Of a DNA stretch of 64,000 nucleotides, positions 31,831 through 42,165 are shown in pieces. Under the pieces are notes generated by a model, which worked only from the letters and a program-made list of their open reading frames with translations, did no database searches and was not told where the DNA came from. The stretch is taken from positions 21,158,414 to 21,222,413 of the forward strand of contig OX438749.1 in the NCBI GenBank assembly GCA_949316235.1, given 5' to 3'. Source of the stretch: Oegoconia quadripuncta (taxonomy: Eukaryota; Arthropoda; Insecta; Lepidoptera; Autostichidae). The stretch's first letter is position 1; each line of letters opens with the position of its first letter. The position numbers and the translations under genes were made by a program.

Positions 31831-32796
31831 TTCTTTAATAATCGTTATCCTGGCGATGAAAGTAACGCTAGTAACTCGCTACGTTCGGGCGCCAAACTCT
31901 GTCTCGGGACTAAGTAAGTATTTAACCCGAGGTAAACCCTGTGTTTTTCATTATGAATACAAGGAAAGTAAAAATAAAATAATCTCTGCTATACGGGGCA
32001 AAACTCTACAACTCGAAAAAACAAATGAAGCCGTTCTCCCGCCTATTTTGTTTTTTTTTTTCTATGGCCGGCCAGCTATTCAGCTATTATTTTTCATTTT
32101 CATCATCGAAAGAAGGGTAAAAAATATGTTATTTTAAAGAAATAATTGAAATACTTAACTTTACGATAATGCAATTTTACATCGCGTTGTAATTCAATAG
32201 AAATTTGAAAATAGAAATAGTTTATTTTTAATTTGACAGCTGTCAGTTGATATAATTCTCCCTAGAGCTGAAAAGTATTACTTTCACCCACTCCTTAGGC
32301 TACTTCACATCTACTTTCCGAGTATGAGTATGATAAAAGGATTTATTCCGTCCCGTGGCTCCTCGTTAGATAATTTGGGATATCGCTGTGACCTGAATTC
32401 GAAAAGCTTAAAAGCTAATTATAAGTAATATCCAAATAGCTATGATAGTATCTCGATACAAATTAATCCGATATTCCGATCTTTTTGGTTTCAAGTATAA
32501 ATATTGGGAACATCCCTAGCATGAGGGTCAGGTGGAGTTATTTATGTGTATTTTCACATACACTAAACAGCAATAATACGGCTAGAAGGAAAAAACTTTG
32601 AGAAATCCAAGATCATGGTATGAGAGGAGTAACGGTTGAAATGTAGATATTTATGAGGATTTTATCAGGTGAGAGAATGTTTACGCAATAGAAGGCACAG
32701 TTTTACGTATGTTTAGTAACATATTTGTTTTTTTTAAAAAAAGAAACTATTAATTAAAAATTTAGATAAAAATATTAAACAAAGGCAGTGTAGCGT
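31831..32796. other. Unassigned sequence
   Basis: No gene or repeat family was recognised. The open frame at 31781-32137 begins inside R1 and has no motif. Confidence 0.35.
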
Positions 32797-33072
32797 TTTT
32801 TTTATTTTTTATATATATAAGAGGGCGGCAAACGAGCATGCGGGTGGTGACCGCATGGAAAGCAATCACCGCCGCCCATGGACACCCGCAACACCAAAAG
32901 GGTCACAGATGCGTTGCCGGCCTTTGAGGAAGGTGTAGGCTCGTTTCTTGAAGATTCCTATGTCGTACTCGTTCGGAAATACCGCTGCAGGAAGTCCGTT
33001 CCACAGGGTGGTCGTACGTGGTAGGAAGTGTCTTGAGAAACGTACAGTGATAGACTTCCACTCATCCAGGTG
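32797..33072 (-). pseudogene. LINE J3 C-terminus and short 3' end
   Basis: On the minus strand the sequence reads [60 protein letters not shown] and ends GVAGVHGRR. It is followed by the family's 3' end (GTTTGCCGCCCTCTTATATA) and A-rich sequence at about 32797-32815. The W-N-x-L-P block is the same C-terminal module as in J4 and J5. Other tails are at 18138-18172 and 62960-63030. Strongly 5' truncated. Confidence 0.8.
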
Positions 33073-33084
33073 ATGTGGATGGAA

Positions 33085-33250
33085 TTTTACTAACTTGACG
33101 AAGTTTTACGGTCAATCCTTTAGATTGCAAGCTATTCGGCTATGGAACTCACTACCTGATTCAGTTAGACGTGCTCAGTCACTGAAGGTATTCAAGGCTC
33201 AAGTGAAGGAGTTGTATCTAGCCCTCTAGCTCCTCTATCTATCCTCTTTC
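33085..33250 (+). pseudogene. LINE J4 C-terminal fragment
   Basis: QSFRLQAIRLWNSLPDSVRR followed by AQSLKVFKAQVKELYLAL and a stop near 33228. It matches the minus-strand fragments at 49949-50090 and 56144-56285 in layout (WNSLPE-IRRAQTLNAFK). It abuts the opposed J3 fragment. Confidence 0.78.
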
Positions 33251-33349
33251 ACTTGTTTCTTCATGATTTTCGTTTCATTTACTGAATTTCGTTCCCTACT
33301 CGCATTAATTATTGTGTGCTTAGTTACGTACTATTTATTATATAATAAT

Positions 33350-33618
33350 AATAAATAATAAATAAATATCTTTACACATACACACAACGCCAACTAGTTC
33401 CACACTAAGCAACTAGGCTTGTGTTATAGATACCGGATGGTTGATAAACTACACAAATACTTTTTTTTGTAAATAAATACACATATAAATGAAAAACATC
33501 CATAACTCGAGAACACATGTCTTATTTCATCATACAAACATATGCTCCTAGCGGGATTCGAACCCGTGACCTTTTGGTATAGCAGCAGAATTTCTAACCA
33601 CTACACAAAACAGGTCGT
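33350..33618 (-). mobile_element. SINE2, left arm of an inverted pair
   Basis: Nearly full length on the minus strand: CGCCAACTAGTTCCACACTA, GATGGTTGATAAACTAC and a head with GCGGGATTCGAACCCG. It faces the copy at 33709-33990, head to head. Confidence 0.85.
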
Positions 33619-33708
33619 GTATTATTTTTTATATATATTATGTATGTATGTTGGTATGTATTCAATTATCATATATGCATTTATATAGTAGTTATATAGT
33701 TTATATCG

Positions 33709-33990
33709 ACGACCTGTTTTTTGTAGTGGTTAGCAACTCTGACCACTATACCAAAAGGTTGCGGGTTCGAATCCCGCTAGGGGCATATGTTTGTGTGATG
33801 TGAATACGGACATGTGTACCCGAGTTATGGATGTTTTCATTTACCTATAATATGTATTTATTTCCAAAAAAAAATGTATTTATGTAGTATATTAACCATC
33901 TGGTATCCAGAACACAAGCCTATAGTTGCTTACTGAGGAACTAGATGGCGCTGTGTGTATGTCTAAGGATATTTATTTATTTATTTATTA
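33709..33990 (+). mobile_element. SINE2, right arm of an inverted pair
   Basis: Head GACCTGTTTTTTGTAGTGGT, B box GGTTCGAATCCCGC, body to ATGGCGCTGTGTGTATGTC and a (TTTA)n end. About 90 bp of AT-rich spacer separates it from the left arm. Confidence 0.88.
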
Positions 33991-34185
33991 ATATATTTAT
34001 TTTATTAAAATTAGTTTACCGCACAGGGTAGCCTGTTTTCTTTTCCCCTCTATTCTTCCTTCTATTATGGTTTTGATGAAATCATCGTGTCGTATAAGGT
34101 GTCCCAGCATTTTCCCTCTTCTATTCTCAATTACTCCCAACAATTTCCTTTTTCCTTTACTATATTTAAAACCTCTTCATTCGTT

Positions 34186-34317
34186 GTCAATACAAGAAAT
34201 TTCAGGTCACATAAGTCACCCCCGCAAAATCAGTAATTCATTCAAAGGGATGTGTATACGCATTTTTCAATAAGGTTCCTATTGATATACAAAATCTTCC
34301 TTTCAATAAATTTAAAG
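34186..34317 (+). pseudogene. LINE J1 C-terminal fragment, left of the hAT insertion
   Basis: GTCAATACAAGAAATTTCAG to CAATAAATTTAAAG encodes a decayed version of the J1 C-terminus (IRFF-KVPIDIQNLPFNKFK with small indels). It ends exactly at the hAT target duplication and continues at 38701. Confidence 0.8.
34310..34317. repeat. hAT target-site duplication, left
   Basis: ATTTAAAG, repeated at 38701-38708. It is LINE J1 sequence that is single-copy in other J1 elements. Confidence 0.92.
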
Positions 34318-35074
34318 CAGGGACTGAATGCGGTTACGGTATAAGGTTAAGGTACTTTAAAATCATAACGATACCCCTGTTTTATAAAGGTAGGGCCATA
34401 CCGTTATTTAACCTTTTCGCGATTTCGGTACCGAAATATGGAGAAACGCGGGTGGGTTCGGGGCGGGGGTATGCGCGCGAGGCCCGCGGAGAGGCGCGCG
34501 GGCGCGGGGCGGGGCGCGGCCGCAGCGCAGAGACACGTACAAAGTTTAGAAATTAATTTTCTATTTTCTGATATGTAATATTATTTTGTTTTTTCTTTTG
34601 TGCTCTAAAGTTAAATGAACTAAAGTACCTAGCTTATTAGTACAGGTACTTTTATGAAAACAAGGTCAGATAAGTTGTATAATATATGCATATAATAAGT
34701 TTTCATTTCACTGAGGATTTGAAGTGAATTCTTACAGAATAGCACAGCTGTTCCCGTGGGAATTACGGAAAAAAGTATCCTTGAAATAAGTCCAGAAGTT
34801 TTATATTATAATTTTCATTCAGATTGTAATTGTTTAAATTTATATAATCCTAACCTTAATCATCTCCGAAAATGATTATAATATATTCAGCGGTTTTTGC
34901 GAGATTGAGTTACAAAATACAGATGTACACTTTCATATTTTATAATAATACATAGTATTGTAATAAATTGGATAGGTATACTCACTCATTATCTCTTGTT
35001 TTGCCAAAATATGACTTACGATACACGCTCGCTCGACACGTGCAAACACGAAAATAATAAATAAAACTAGAAAA

Positions 35075-35826
35075 TCACCGTGTGGGTCAGAATGTACCTA
35101 CAATGTACTAGTATGTACCTTTAATGAAGGTAATGTACCTCAATGAAACGGGAGCAATTATAATAATAAAGTGAGCCGCGGTCCTGACGGTCAGAATCGC
35201 GGGTGTATGTTGAAAATGAATGTAATAGAATAGCCATGGGTATGTACTATTTACCAAACGAATGTACCTTCAATGTACCTCACGAAAATAATCTAAATCA
35301 AATTGAATGAGTAATTAATGAGGAAATCAAGAAAACAAACTTTTGACGCCTACAATTTTTTTATAGCAATATGAATAGAGTTCTATTTTGCTCGTATTAA
35401 GAATGTAAAGCCAGTCATAAGAGAAATATTTATGGGTTTGTATATATGCTTCGATAAAGTAAAGAAACATGGATAAGACATAATCATTTACTCAACGTTT
35501 ATCAAAAGTTACAAAGAAAAAACAAAAAGCGTGATTACTTTTGTCCATATAATATACAATGCACAATTATGTTTTTACGGCTTCTTGTAGTTCGATTACA
35601 TAGGTCATCATAACACACCCACTTATTTTGTCTGTGGCAATGGGCCTTGCAATGACCGATTTTGTCAAAAGTATTTGATATCGGCGGTAAGAATTCAATA
35701 ATCCCTATGATCGTGTATGTTTTTGATTCTAGATTAATTTCCAGTGGCACTTCATCTATGCACACCAAGTCACTTTGACTTATCTCAAAATTTATAACAT
35801 TTTGCAAGACATATGTAAATGTTCGT
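35075..35826. repeat. Left arm of a roughly 0.75-kb inverted duplication in the hAT element
   Basis: This arm is the reverse complement of 37689-38495 with scattered substitutions. It runs from GTGTGGGTCAGAATG at the outer end to ACATATGTAAATGTTCGT at the inner end. The right arm carries about 55 extra bases near 38430-38480. A transcript across both arms would form a long imperfect hairpin. Confidence 0.88.
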
Positions 35827-36137
35827 ATTCCATTGCAGTTATTACGACGACACAATACTACGTTATCGCTTACCAGCATAGATGCTGCGAAATCATTTAA
35901 TTCTGAAACTTCCTTTTTGTTCATATCAATTAGCAGAAAAACAATCTTTCTGGTTACATTATTGAAAACACAAGATTCGTTTGTACAATTTTCTTTAATA
36001 TCAGCGCTATAAATTGCATCAATCAAGAATTCATCAAATATTTTTGTCACGCTACATTCACAGTGTATTTCGGTGATTCCTTTTGAAAAATTCGTTTTAA
36101 AATATTGTTCTGCAATTTGAGCACGAATTCTGTACAA
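35535..36137 (-). pseudogene. Protease-like ORF in transposon; USP (peptidase C19) C-terminal resemblance
   Basis: An open frame of 200 codons. What is seen: near its end, a block LEINLESKTYTIIGIIEFLP, then IGHCKAHC, a W in RQNKWVCYDDLC and a short basic tail. In ubiquitin-specific proteases the last catalytic box is a G-H-Y-x-A motif followed by W-x-x-[YF]-[DN]-D. The inverted duplicate at 37689-37990 reads GHYKA at the same place, closer to that family pattern. Just upstream, in another frame, the sequence encodes LLTNTGNNFCMF (Cys codon at 36161-36163 on the minus strand), which resembles the G-L-x-N-x-G-N-x-C active-site box. The middle carries cysteine pairs (CEC, CRRNNC). Family membership is my inference from these motifs. 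A frame shift between the two boxes and the Tyr-to-Cys change argue that this copy is dead. Not a hAT transposase. Confidence 0.5.
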
Positions 36138-36249
36138 GTCTTGTTTTGTTTTTTAAACATACAAAAATTATTGCCAGTGTTAGTTAATAGTTGTAGTCAC
36201 GGCAAAACCATCAAGCACAAGCCGCTGCAATTACTTGAGCCGCAGCATC

Positions 36250-36765
36250 AAATTTTTATTAAAAACTGGATTCGCGTTTGGCCACAATCTCACCTGATGG
36301 AAAGTGACGATGTAGCCGAAGATGTATCACGCGCACCCAGTAAATGCCTATTCACTCTAGACTTGAAGATCCCAAGGTTGTAAGTGTCGGGAAAAACCGA
36401 CGCGGGCAGTGAGTTCCATACCTTAGCAGTCCGCATTATAAATGACGAAGCAAAGAGCTTAGTGCGGATGTTCGGTATGTTGACAACATATGGATGGAAA
36501 CCCCCCCCGCGCCTGGTTGTCCGAAGATGGAAAGGGGACGGTGGAATAAGATCATGCAATTCCATCGCACACTCCCCGAAATGTATCCTGTAAAACACTG
36601 AAAGACAAGCGACCCTACGGCGGTGTTCAAGGCTTTGCAATTTGCCGGTGACCGTTGAGTCATCGCCTATGAGTCTTATGGCGCGTCGTTCCACAGAATC
36701 GAGTGCAGCCAGTTGGTACTTGGCTGATCCGTCCCAGAGGTGACAGCAGTATTCCATGCACGCAT
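36250..36765 (-). pseudogene. LINE J5 C-terminus inserted in the hAT interior
   Basis: The minus frame includes CMEYCCHLWDGSAKYQLAAL, LEHRRRVACLSVFYRIHFGE and FKSRVNRHLLGARDTSS. It is closely related to 23740-24310. Its 3' end is near 36250. The upstream end of the open frame (36766-36841, PKKKRPIRDVPLLLN) is not J5, so the frame is a fusion across a junction. Confidence 0.85.
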
Positions 36766-37688
36766 TTTCCACACCAGATCTAGTTTTGAGACCGTTTAAT
36801 AGAAGAGGAACGTCCCTAATAGGTCTTTTCTTTTTAGGCAATTCCTTGCTTCCGAGGCCTCTCCAATTTTCTATTAGCGTAGGGTTTTCTGCGAAAATCG
36901 AGTCATCTAAATATATTTCTTTTCTTTTTCTTGTGTTTACAGATTGTTACACACACTACTTCATCTTTATAATAAAAGTTTCCTACGGAACCCTCAAATT
37001 ATTATTTTATTTAAAAAGGGTCTCACCACGGTATTGCGGTACGCTAATTTGTCCGGTTGCGATGACGTCGTTAAGACGATTTCTAATTAGAGTGGGGGAA
37101 CCCGAATCGTCCTCTGTTTGACCGCGACCTTGCTACCGGGAGAACACTGCTTCGGTTGCCACCTGAACCCTCTTAAGTAAACTACGGAAGATCCCTCTAG
37201 GCTGAGTTTCCATAATAGTCTGGCTATTTTTAATGTAAGTTGTTTCTGATTTTGTGTCTGTCAACTGCGTGGTGTTCGTTATGGTTGCTGAGCCGTGAAT
37301 ACCAGCAGTGGACGAGGATATATGTGGGCACTAACTAATGCCTGCCTGTGCTCTTCAGGATCAAGGTCCGAAGTGACTAATTGTCGGCGTCGACATCCAG
37401 GTCTGCACCTGGGAGACCTTCGGGGTTGATCTACCCTCCCCCAAAAACCGCTCATCCAGCATCCACCTCGTCGTCATCTACGAGAGGACTCGAAGGCTAC
37501 GTCCACTGCAGCTCCAAGACCTTCAGGCCAGTGACCGTACGGGGAGATTTGCCGAGGGGTGCAGGGGAATGAGCTGAATGTACAATAAACCCACTAAATC
37601 CAAATGAAATTGGTATTCTTTTCTTCTATACCTACCTGCTGGCGGCTAAACGGGCGCTAAACGTCCTAAGACAACCCCTAACCGCCGC
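36766..37688. other. Unidentified central cargo of the hAT element
   Basis: Between the J5 fragment and the right arm lies about 920 bp of more GC-rich sequence with no family match that I recognise. It has a TATTTAAAAAGGG patch near 37008 and AATAAACCCAC near 37583, so part could be retroelement 3' sequence. The open frame at 37381-37572 has no motif. Confidence 0.35.
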
Positions 37689-38495
37689 ACGAACATTTAC
37701 ATATGTCTTGCAAAATGTTATAAATTTTGAGATAAGTCAAAGTGACTTGGTGTGCGTGCATAGATGAAGTGCCACTGAAATAAATCTAGAATCAAAAACA
37801 TACGAGATCATAGGGATTATTGAATTCTTACCGCCGATATCAAATACTTTTGACAAAATCGGTCATTACAAGGCCCATTGCTACAGACAGAATAAGTGGG
37901 TGTGTTATGATAACCTATGTAATCGAACTACATGAAGACATAAAAACATAATTGCACATTGTATATTATATGGACAAAAGTAATCACGCTTCTTGTTTTT
38001 TCTTTGTAACTTTTGATAAACGATGAGTAAATGATTATGTCTTATCCATGTTTCTTTACTTTATCGAAGCACATATACAAACCCATAAATATTTCTCTTA
38101 TGACTGGCTTTACATTCTTAATACGAGCAAAATAGAACTCTATTCATATTGCTATAAAAAAATTGTAGGCGTCAAAAGTTTGTTTTCTTGATTTCCTCAT
38201 TAATTACTCATTCAATTTGATTTAGATTATATTTTCGTGAGGTACATTGAAGGTACATTCGTTTGGTAAATAGTACATACCCATAGCTATTCTATTACAT
38301 TCATTTTCAACATACACCCGCGATTCTGACCGTCAGGACCGCGGCTCACTTTATTATTATAATTGCTCCCGTTTCATTGAGGTACATTGACCTTCATTAA
38401 AGGTACATACTAGTACATTGTAGGTACTTTTCTGTCGTATATAACATAATCATTTCTGAAACAATACACCCGCCATTCTGACCCGCACAAATCAC
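37689..38495. repeat. Right arm of the inverted duplication in the hAT element
   Basis: Reverse complement of 35075-35826. On the plus strand it repeats the last roughly 96 codons of the protease-like frame with GHYKAHC (His codon at 37864-37866), RQNKWVCYDNLCNRTT and a stop. Mutations include a TGA early in the arm and a short insert near 38430-38480. Confidence 0.88.
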
Positions 38496-38700
38496 CGACA
38501 AGGACGCACGGCGCGCTGCGGCGGCGATTCATCAAAGGAACCGTTTTCATAAAGGTTTAGGTACCAGAAAATTTCGGTACCGTTATTTCGTTTCGGTATC
38601 GTTTTTTATCGATATGGAAATATTCCAATAGCCGAATTTTACGGTATGACGTCATACCGTTAACCTTTATTACCTTTACTTTTCGGTTATTCAGTCCCTG

Positions 38701-38708
38701 ATTTAAAG
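38701..38708. repeat. hAT target-site duplication, right
   Basis: ATTTAAAG, identical to 34310-34317. Confidence 0.92.
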
Positions 38709-38965
38709 ATACTATGAAACAGAAACTTATTAAGAAAGCATTTATGAGACTATTTAGATGATAACCCTGAATAAAACCAGTTCATTCGCTTGCCAGGCAA
38801 TTTCATAATTAATAATATAATACAACCTGTTTTAAAAAGAGCAACTCCTCAAGTTTCTTGCTCTCAGGGGAAAAATTGCCTTCTGAACAAACAGAAGCTT
38901 AAAAAATGTAAAATTGACTATTTTAAGTGTACCCCGTGTACCTACAAAATAAAGCATTTTTGATT
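38709..38965 (+). mobile_element. LINE J1 C-terminus and 3' UTR, right of the hAT insertion
   Basis: It continues the interrupted LINE: AGAAACTTATTAAGAAAGCA, then the UTR GAGCAACTCCTCAAGTTTCT, GTACCTACAAAATAAAGC and TTTTTGATTTGATTT. Joined to 34186-34317 it makes a normal J1 3' end. Confidence 0.85.
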
Positions 38966-38979
38966 TGATTTATCATGTA

Positions 38980-39185
38980 CACCGAAGTCCAATGTAAATA
39001 ACATAACGTTTATAAAACGTCGATCTTGGATTCGATTCCCAGCGGGGTACGTGTTTAACTATTCCCTTGACAGAGAAACATTTTTATTTCCACCTTAAGA
39101 AATTAGGATGATTCCAAGGTATTCTGTCTTCTCCACTGTCAGATAAAGTGTACCCTGTGTACCTATAAAATGAAGCATTTTTGAC
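38980..39185 (+). mobile_element. Degraded SINE1 head and a J1 3' tail
   Basis: CCAATGTAAATAACATAACG and GGATTCGATTCCCAGCGGGG (about 38992-39050) are a diverged SINE1 head. About 39140-39190 (GTACCCTGTGTACCTATAAA, ATGAAGCATTTTTGAC) is a J1 tail. Confidence 0.6.
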
Positions 39186-39460
39186 TTTGACCATATTTCG
39201 GAAGGTAAACCGTGGATGATATTTCAATCAACTATTAATGTTTGGGAAATCTCTGACCACCCCGTTTCGTATACAGGTTGTAGTATATCGCTTAAGTATC
39301 TGCAAACAACGAGGAAACGCTGCCAGCGTTTTGGGTACCTTGCCTCGCGGCCCCAATTTTTTACATTTGTTCTAGTTTCAAGAGCTTCTTGAGCAGAGCA
39401 GCAGCTCTGACGCGCGTGGTCAAACGCGAATCCAGTCATACATTAAACAAAAAAAAAGTT
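39186..39460 (+). repeat. R5 copy and J5 LINE tail
   Basis: 39186-39275 is R5 (ATATTTCGGAAGGTAAACCG, CTGACCACCCCGTTT). 39405-39455 (GTGGTCAAACGCGAATCC, then an A-run) is the 3' end of a J5 LINE. Confidence 0.55.
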
Positions 39461-40149
39461 TATATTTAAATTTCATCTCTTTATTTGTTACTGTTTTTAA
39501 ATAAATAAATTTATTTTTACAGGGTGTGACGTTGCGTATGTATTTATGATGATATCAAAAAGTGATGCCAATATCCAACATTCTGAAGATGCGTGTGCAG
39601 GCCAAGTCCTTCCTTCAGTAGGTAAAAAGCTCGTCCGACCATGACTCGGTCCATGTCCACTTTATGAAAATGTACAAAGTTTCAGTGTTTAAAGTTGTTA
39701 CAGAAATTAACTTCAAAAACAAACCTTTTTTGTATAATACCTACATGGGTTAAAGGCTGGTGGAAGGCAATCAGCGACTTTTTGATGAGGGTCTCGTGTT
39801 AATTTTAAATCCCTTTATGAAGCCAGTAGCGGCAGTAAATTCTTGCTGAAAACTCTTTAAAATAATAAAAGTCAGCCAAGTGCGGATTGGGACGGTTTCA
39901 TGCTAGCCAAATAGACCAGAAGCAAGCATATTAGTGAAATTGATCATCGCAATCTAAAAATAATCAGGGGCTCTATTTATAGATATCGTCATCAATTACG
40001 TACGCATGTATGATTGGTTAGGTCATCGCTCGCTCTTCAATTTGACGTCTTCTCGTTGGTCAAGTTTATCGATGACGATATCGAATTATATAGGGCTGGT
40101 GTACGTAGATACATCATCCCACTGCTGGAATATAGCCCTTCCCTCGTAT
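39461..40149. other. Unassigned sequence
   Basis: No motif or repeat family was recognised. ATTGACCT-free AT-rich DNA with short open frames on both strands near 40014-40261 that overlap the next SINE. Confidence 0.35.
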
Positions 40150-40396
40150 ATGAGGTATGGGCCATAGTCCGCCACGCTGGCCCAATGCGGGTTGGGGACT
40201 TCACATGCCTTTGATGTTTATTTCTCAGGTATGCAGGTTTCCTCACGTTATTTTCCTTCACCGTTTAAGAGTCGGATAAATGCACATACCTAAGTAATTA
40301 AATTAAATTAAAAAACTCATTGGCCAGCCTGGGAATCGAACCCGGACCTCCTAAATTGGGAGACCGTCTTAACCACTGAGCCACCAACGCTCCCGG
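40150..40396 (-). mobile_element. SINE4 (fourth tRNA-derived SINE)
   Basis: On the minus strand the head reads GAGCGTTGGTGGCTCAGTGG, with an A-box-like TGGCTCAGTGGTTAAG and B-box-like GGTTCGATTCCCAGG. The body has GTGAAGGAAAATAACGTGAG and GGCATGTGAAGTCCCCAACC. A second, truncated copy is at 24322-24412. The head resembles a tRNA, but the attached body and second copy show it is a SINE. Confidence 0.75.
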
Positions 40397-40884
40397 GTAG
40401 ATTCTTTATCGGTCTGCAAAAATATGCAGGATTAACAACAAAACTTATTTGAATGAGAACAGCCAACAATCCAATGAGATTTATAGGGTGATGTTTTTTT
40501 TATTTCTTTTATGTTATTTCGAACGTTGAATTCAAAAATTTTCAAATAGGTTTAAAATTTTAAACACATTGATAAAGTTTGAAGTTGATATTCCTGATCG
40601 AATATTTTAGTAAACTTCAAGCAAACTTCAAACTTCAAGCATTTATTTCAATGTATGATACATGATATCATTTGTTGAATGTCAATTTAAATCTATTGGA
40701 AATAAAAATAAGGCTTAAGCATTTTTCGGTTAGTCGGTATGTCCAAGCTACCACCGCTTCGGAAAGGGAAATCATCTGTGGGAAAAGAAGCGGCGCAAGA
40801 AACCCACAGGATCATTTTTCTTTCCTTTTTTTTTTAAAGCAAGGTAAGCCGCGCTTTTGGGCTTATAATTGGGGAACCGCGTGA
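40397..40884. other. Unassigned; short (AACTTCA)n-like LINE tail
   Basis: CAAACTTCAAACTTCAAGCA near 40622-40642 marks the 3' tail of an unidentified minus-strand retroelement whose body would lie to the right (40643-40830, with GCTTCGGAAAGG). The same tail, inverted, is at 57463-57483. No coding motif. Confidence 0.4.
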
Positions 40885-41070
40885 CGTGCACGTTTGTGTC
40901 TGTGTATGTCTGTCTGTATGTTTGTTACCTCTTCACGCCTATACGGCTGGACGGATTTAGATGAAACCTGGTGGGTAGACAGATTAGTACCTGGATTAAC
41001 ATATAGACAAAAATTTTTGCTGAACCGATTTTGATGAAGTCTTCCACGCGGACGAAGTCGCGGGCGGATA
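40885..41070 (-). repeat. Dispersed 'Lep repeat', inverted
   Basis: CACGCCTATACGGCTGGACG and GATTTAGATGAAACC are the complement of the copy at 1546-1790. It ends TTCCACGCGGACGAAGTCGC. Confidence 0.6.
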
Positions 41071-41397
41071 AAAAATCATCATCAAATCGGACCACGCATT
41101 ACTGATTTACATCCGGACAAAGACTGGGACACACACACACATAAACACCTATAGTTTTTATCCTCATATTAATAAAATAACTATTTAATGGAAAGCTATC
41201 TCAGATATTAATATTCTCCAAGGTTACCCAGGCATGCGGTGCCCAGAATGCGGCGAACGCGTGCGAGTCCTAAATACTTGCGCGGATGCCTCGACAGTGT
41301 CGCACTGGTTGCCCTACCCCGTGTACTCGATTGTAACTCGCCATCTACAGATGGACAACGTACATACATGTTTTATATTTATAATATATTTACAAAA
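41071..41397. other. Unassigned sequence
   Basis: A short frame at 41234-41434 begins MRCPECGERVRVLNTCA, which has two CxxC-like cysteine pairs. It then runs into LINE sequence and is too short to assign. Confidence 0.35.
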
Positions 41398-41935
41398 ACT
41401 TAATGTACGTAAGAAAGAATCTACATTTGTTTAGGAAAAATTGTGAAATACGCAATGTTAATACAAGATATAAAAATAAACTTGCTGTCCATAGCAGTCG
41501 CTTACACAAAGTCACTAAGTCATTCAAGGGACAATGTATACGCTTTTACAATAAGGTTCCGGTAGACATTCAAAATTTGCCTTTAAATAAATTTAAAACA
41601 ACCATTAAACGGAAACTATGTGCCAAAGGCTATTATAAAACTTTTAACTATCTGGATGATAAGAATGCGTGGGCATGAACCGCTCAGCATTATCCAATAT
41701 ATTTTAATCTTATTTTTCTTTGTCGAATCATAAATTTTACAATTAGGTATTTCAAATTGTATTTGTATGATTTGTATTGACTTATTTAAAAAGAGCAACC
41801 CCGGAGTTTCTTGCTCGTTCTTCTCTGGGGAGACTGCCTAGTGAATGAGCGATAACTGTATGTCATGACGATTTCAAATGTTACTCTTATAACTTACGAA
41901 ATAAAAACATTTTTGATTTTGATTTTGATTTTTAT
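41398..41935 (+). pseudogene. Jockey-like LINE J2, C-terminus and 3' UTR
   Basis: The frame at 41403-41678 reads YKNKLAVHSSRLHKVTKSFK, GQCIRFYNKVPVDIQNLPLN and ends NYLDDKNAWA. The UTR with GTTTCTTGCTCGTTCTTCTC ends in AATAAAAACATTTTTGATTT and (GATTTT)n. Same family as 20912 and 27150, opposite orientation. Confidence 0.88.
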
Positions 41936-42046
41936 GGACTTATGAAACGTGCGACAATTCTTTTGTAGTTGACAAAGATGCTTTGAATTATTTTGATGAT
42001 TTATTGTTTTGAATATGACCCTTTGTAAAAATCTCCCTCCGCGACG

Positions 42047-42165
42047 CGTCTCTTTTTTTTTATGGACAACGTGTTGGTACTTGACCTCAAACATACCTGA
42101 TGTTAAGTGACTATGAGGTCGAAGATGGAAGCATACTGACTCGGAAACCTCAACACACAACAACC
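42047..42165 (-). mobile_element. SINE1 3' third
   Basis: TTTTTTTTATGGACAACGTG to ACTCGGAAACCTCAACACA. 5' truncated. Confidence 0.75.

Larger units (their letters stand above)
34318..38700. mobile_element. hAT-type element, 4383 bp, non-autonomous
   Basis: Perfect 12-bp terminal inverted repeats CAGGGACTGAAT (34318-34329 and its complement at 38689-38700) are flanked by the 8-bp duplication ATTTAAAG. That is the signature of the hAT superfamily. Subterminal copies of CGGTACCGAAA-like words lie near both ends. A very GC-rich patch (34440-34540) is echoed at 38505-38530. No hAT transposase was recognised. The interior holds an inverted duplication (arms about 35075-35826 and 37689-38495), a protease-like reading frame in the arms, and a central block with a J5 LINE fragment and unidentified sequence. 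Movement would need a transposase in trans. Confidence 0.9.

Noticed and set aside
33711..33785. A tRNA-gene-like stretch with A and B boxes
   Set aside because: It continues into a SINE2 body shared by other copies, so it is a SINE head. The same applies to the SINE1, SINE3 and SINE4 heads (for example 2557, 48825, 40396).
36290..36841. A single 183-codon minus-strand gene
   Set aside because: Its first 25 codons and the rest come from different sources. The bulk is a J5 LINE fragment.
41234..41434. CPECGERV zinc-ribbon-like start
   Set aside because: Only two cysteine pairs at unsuitable spacing, and the frame then reads through LINE sequence. Too short to assign.
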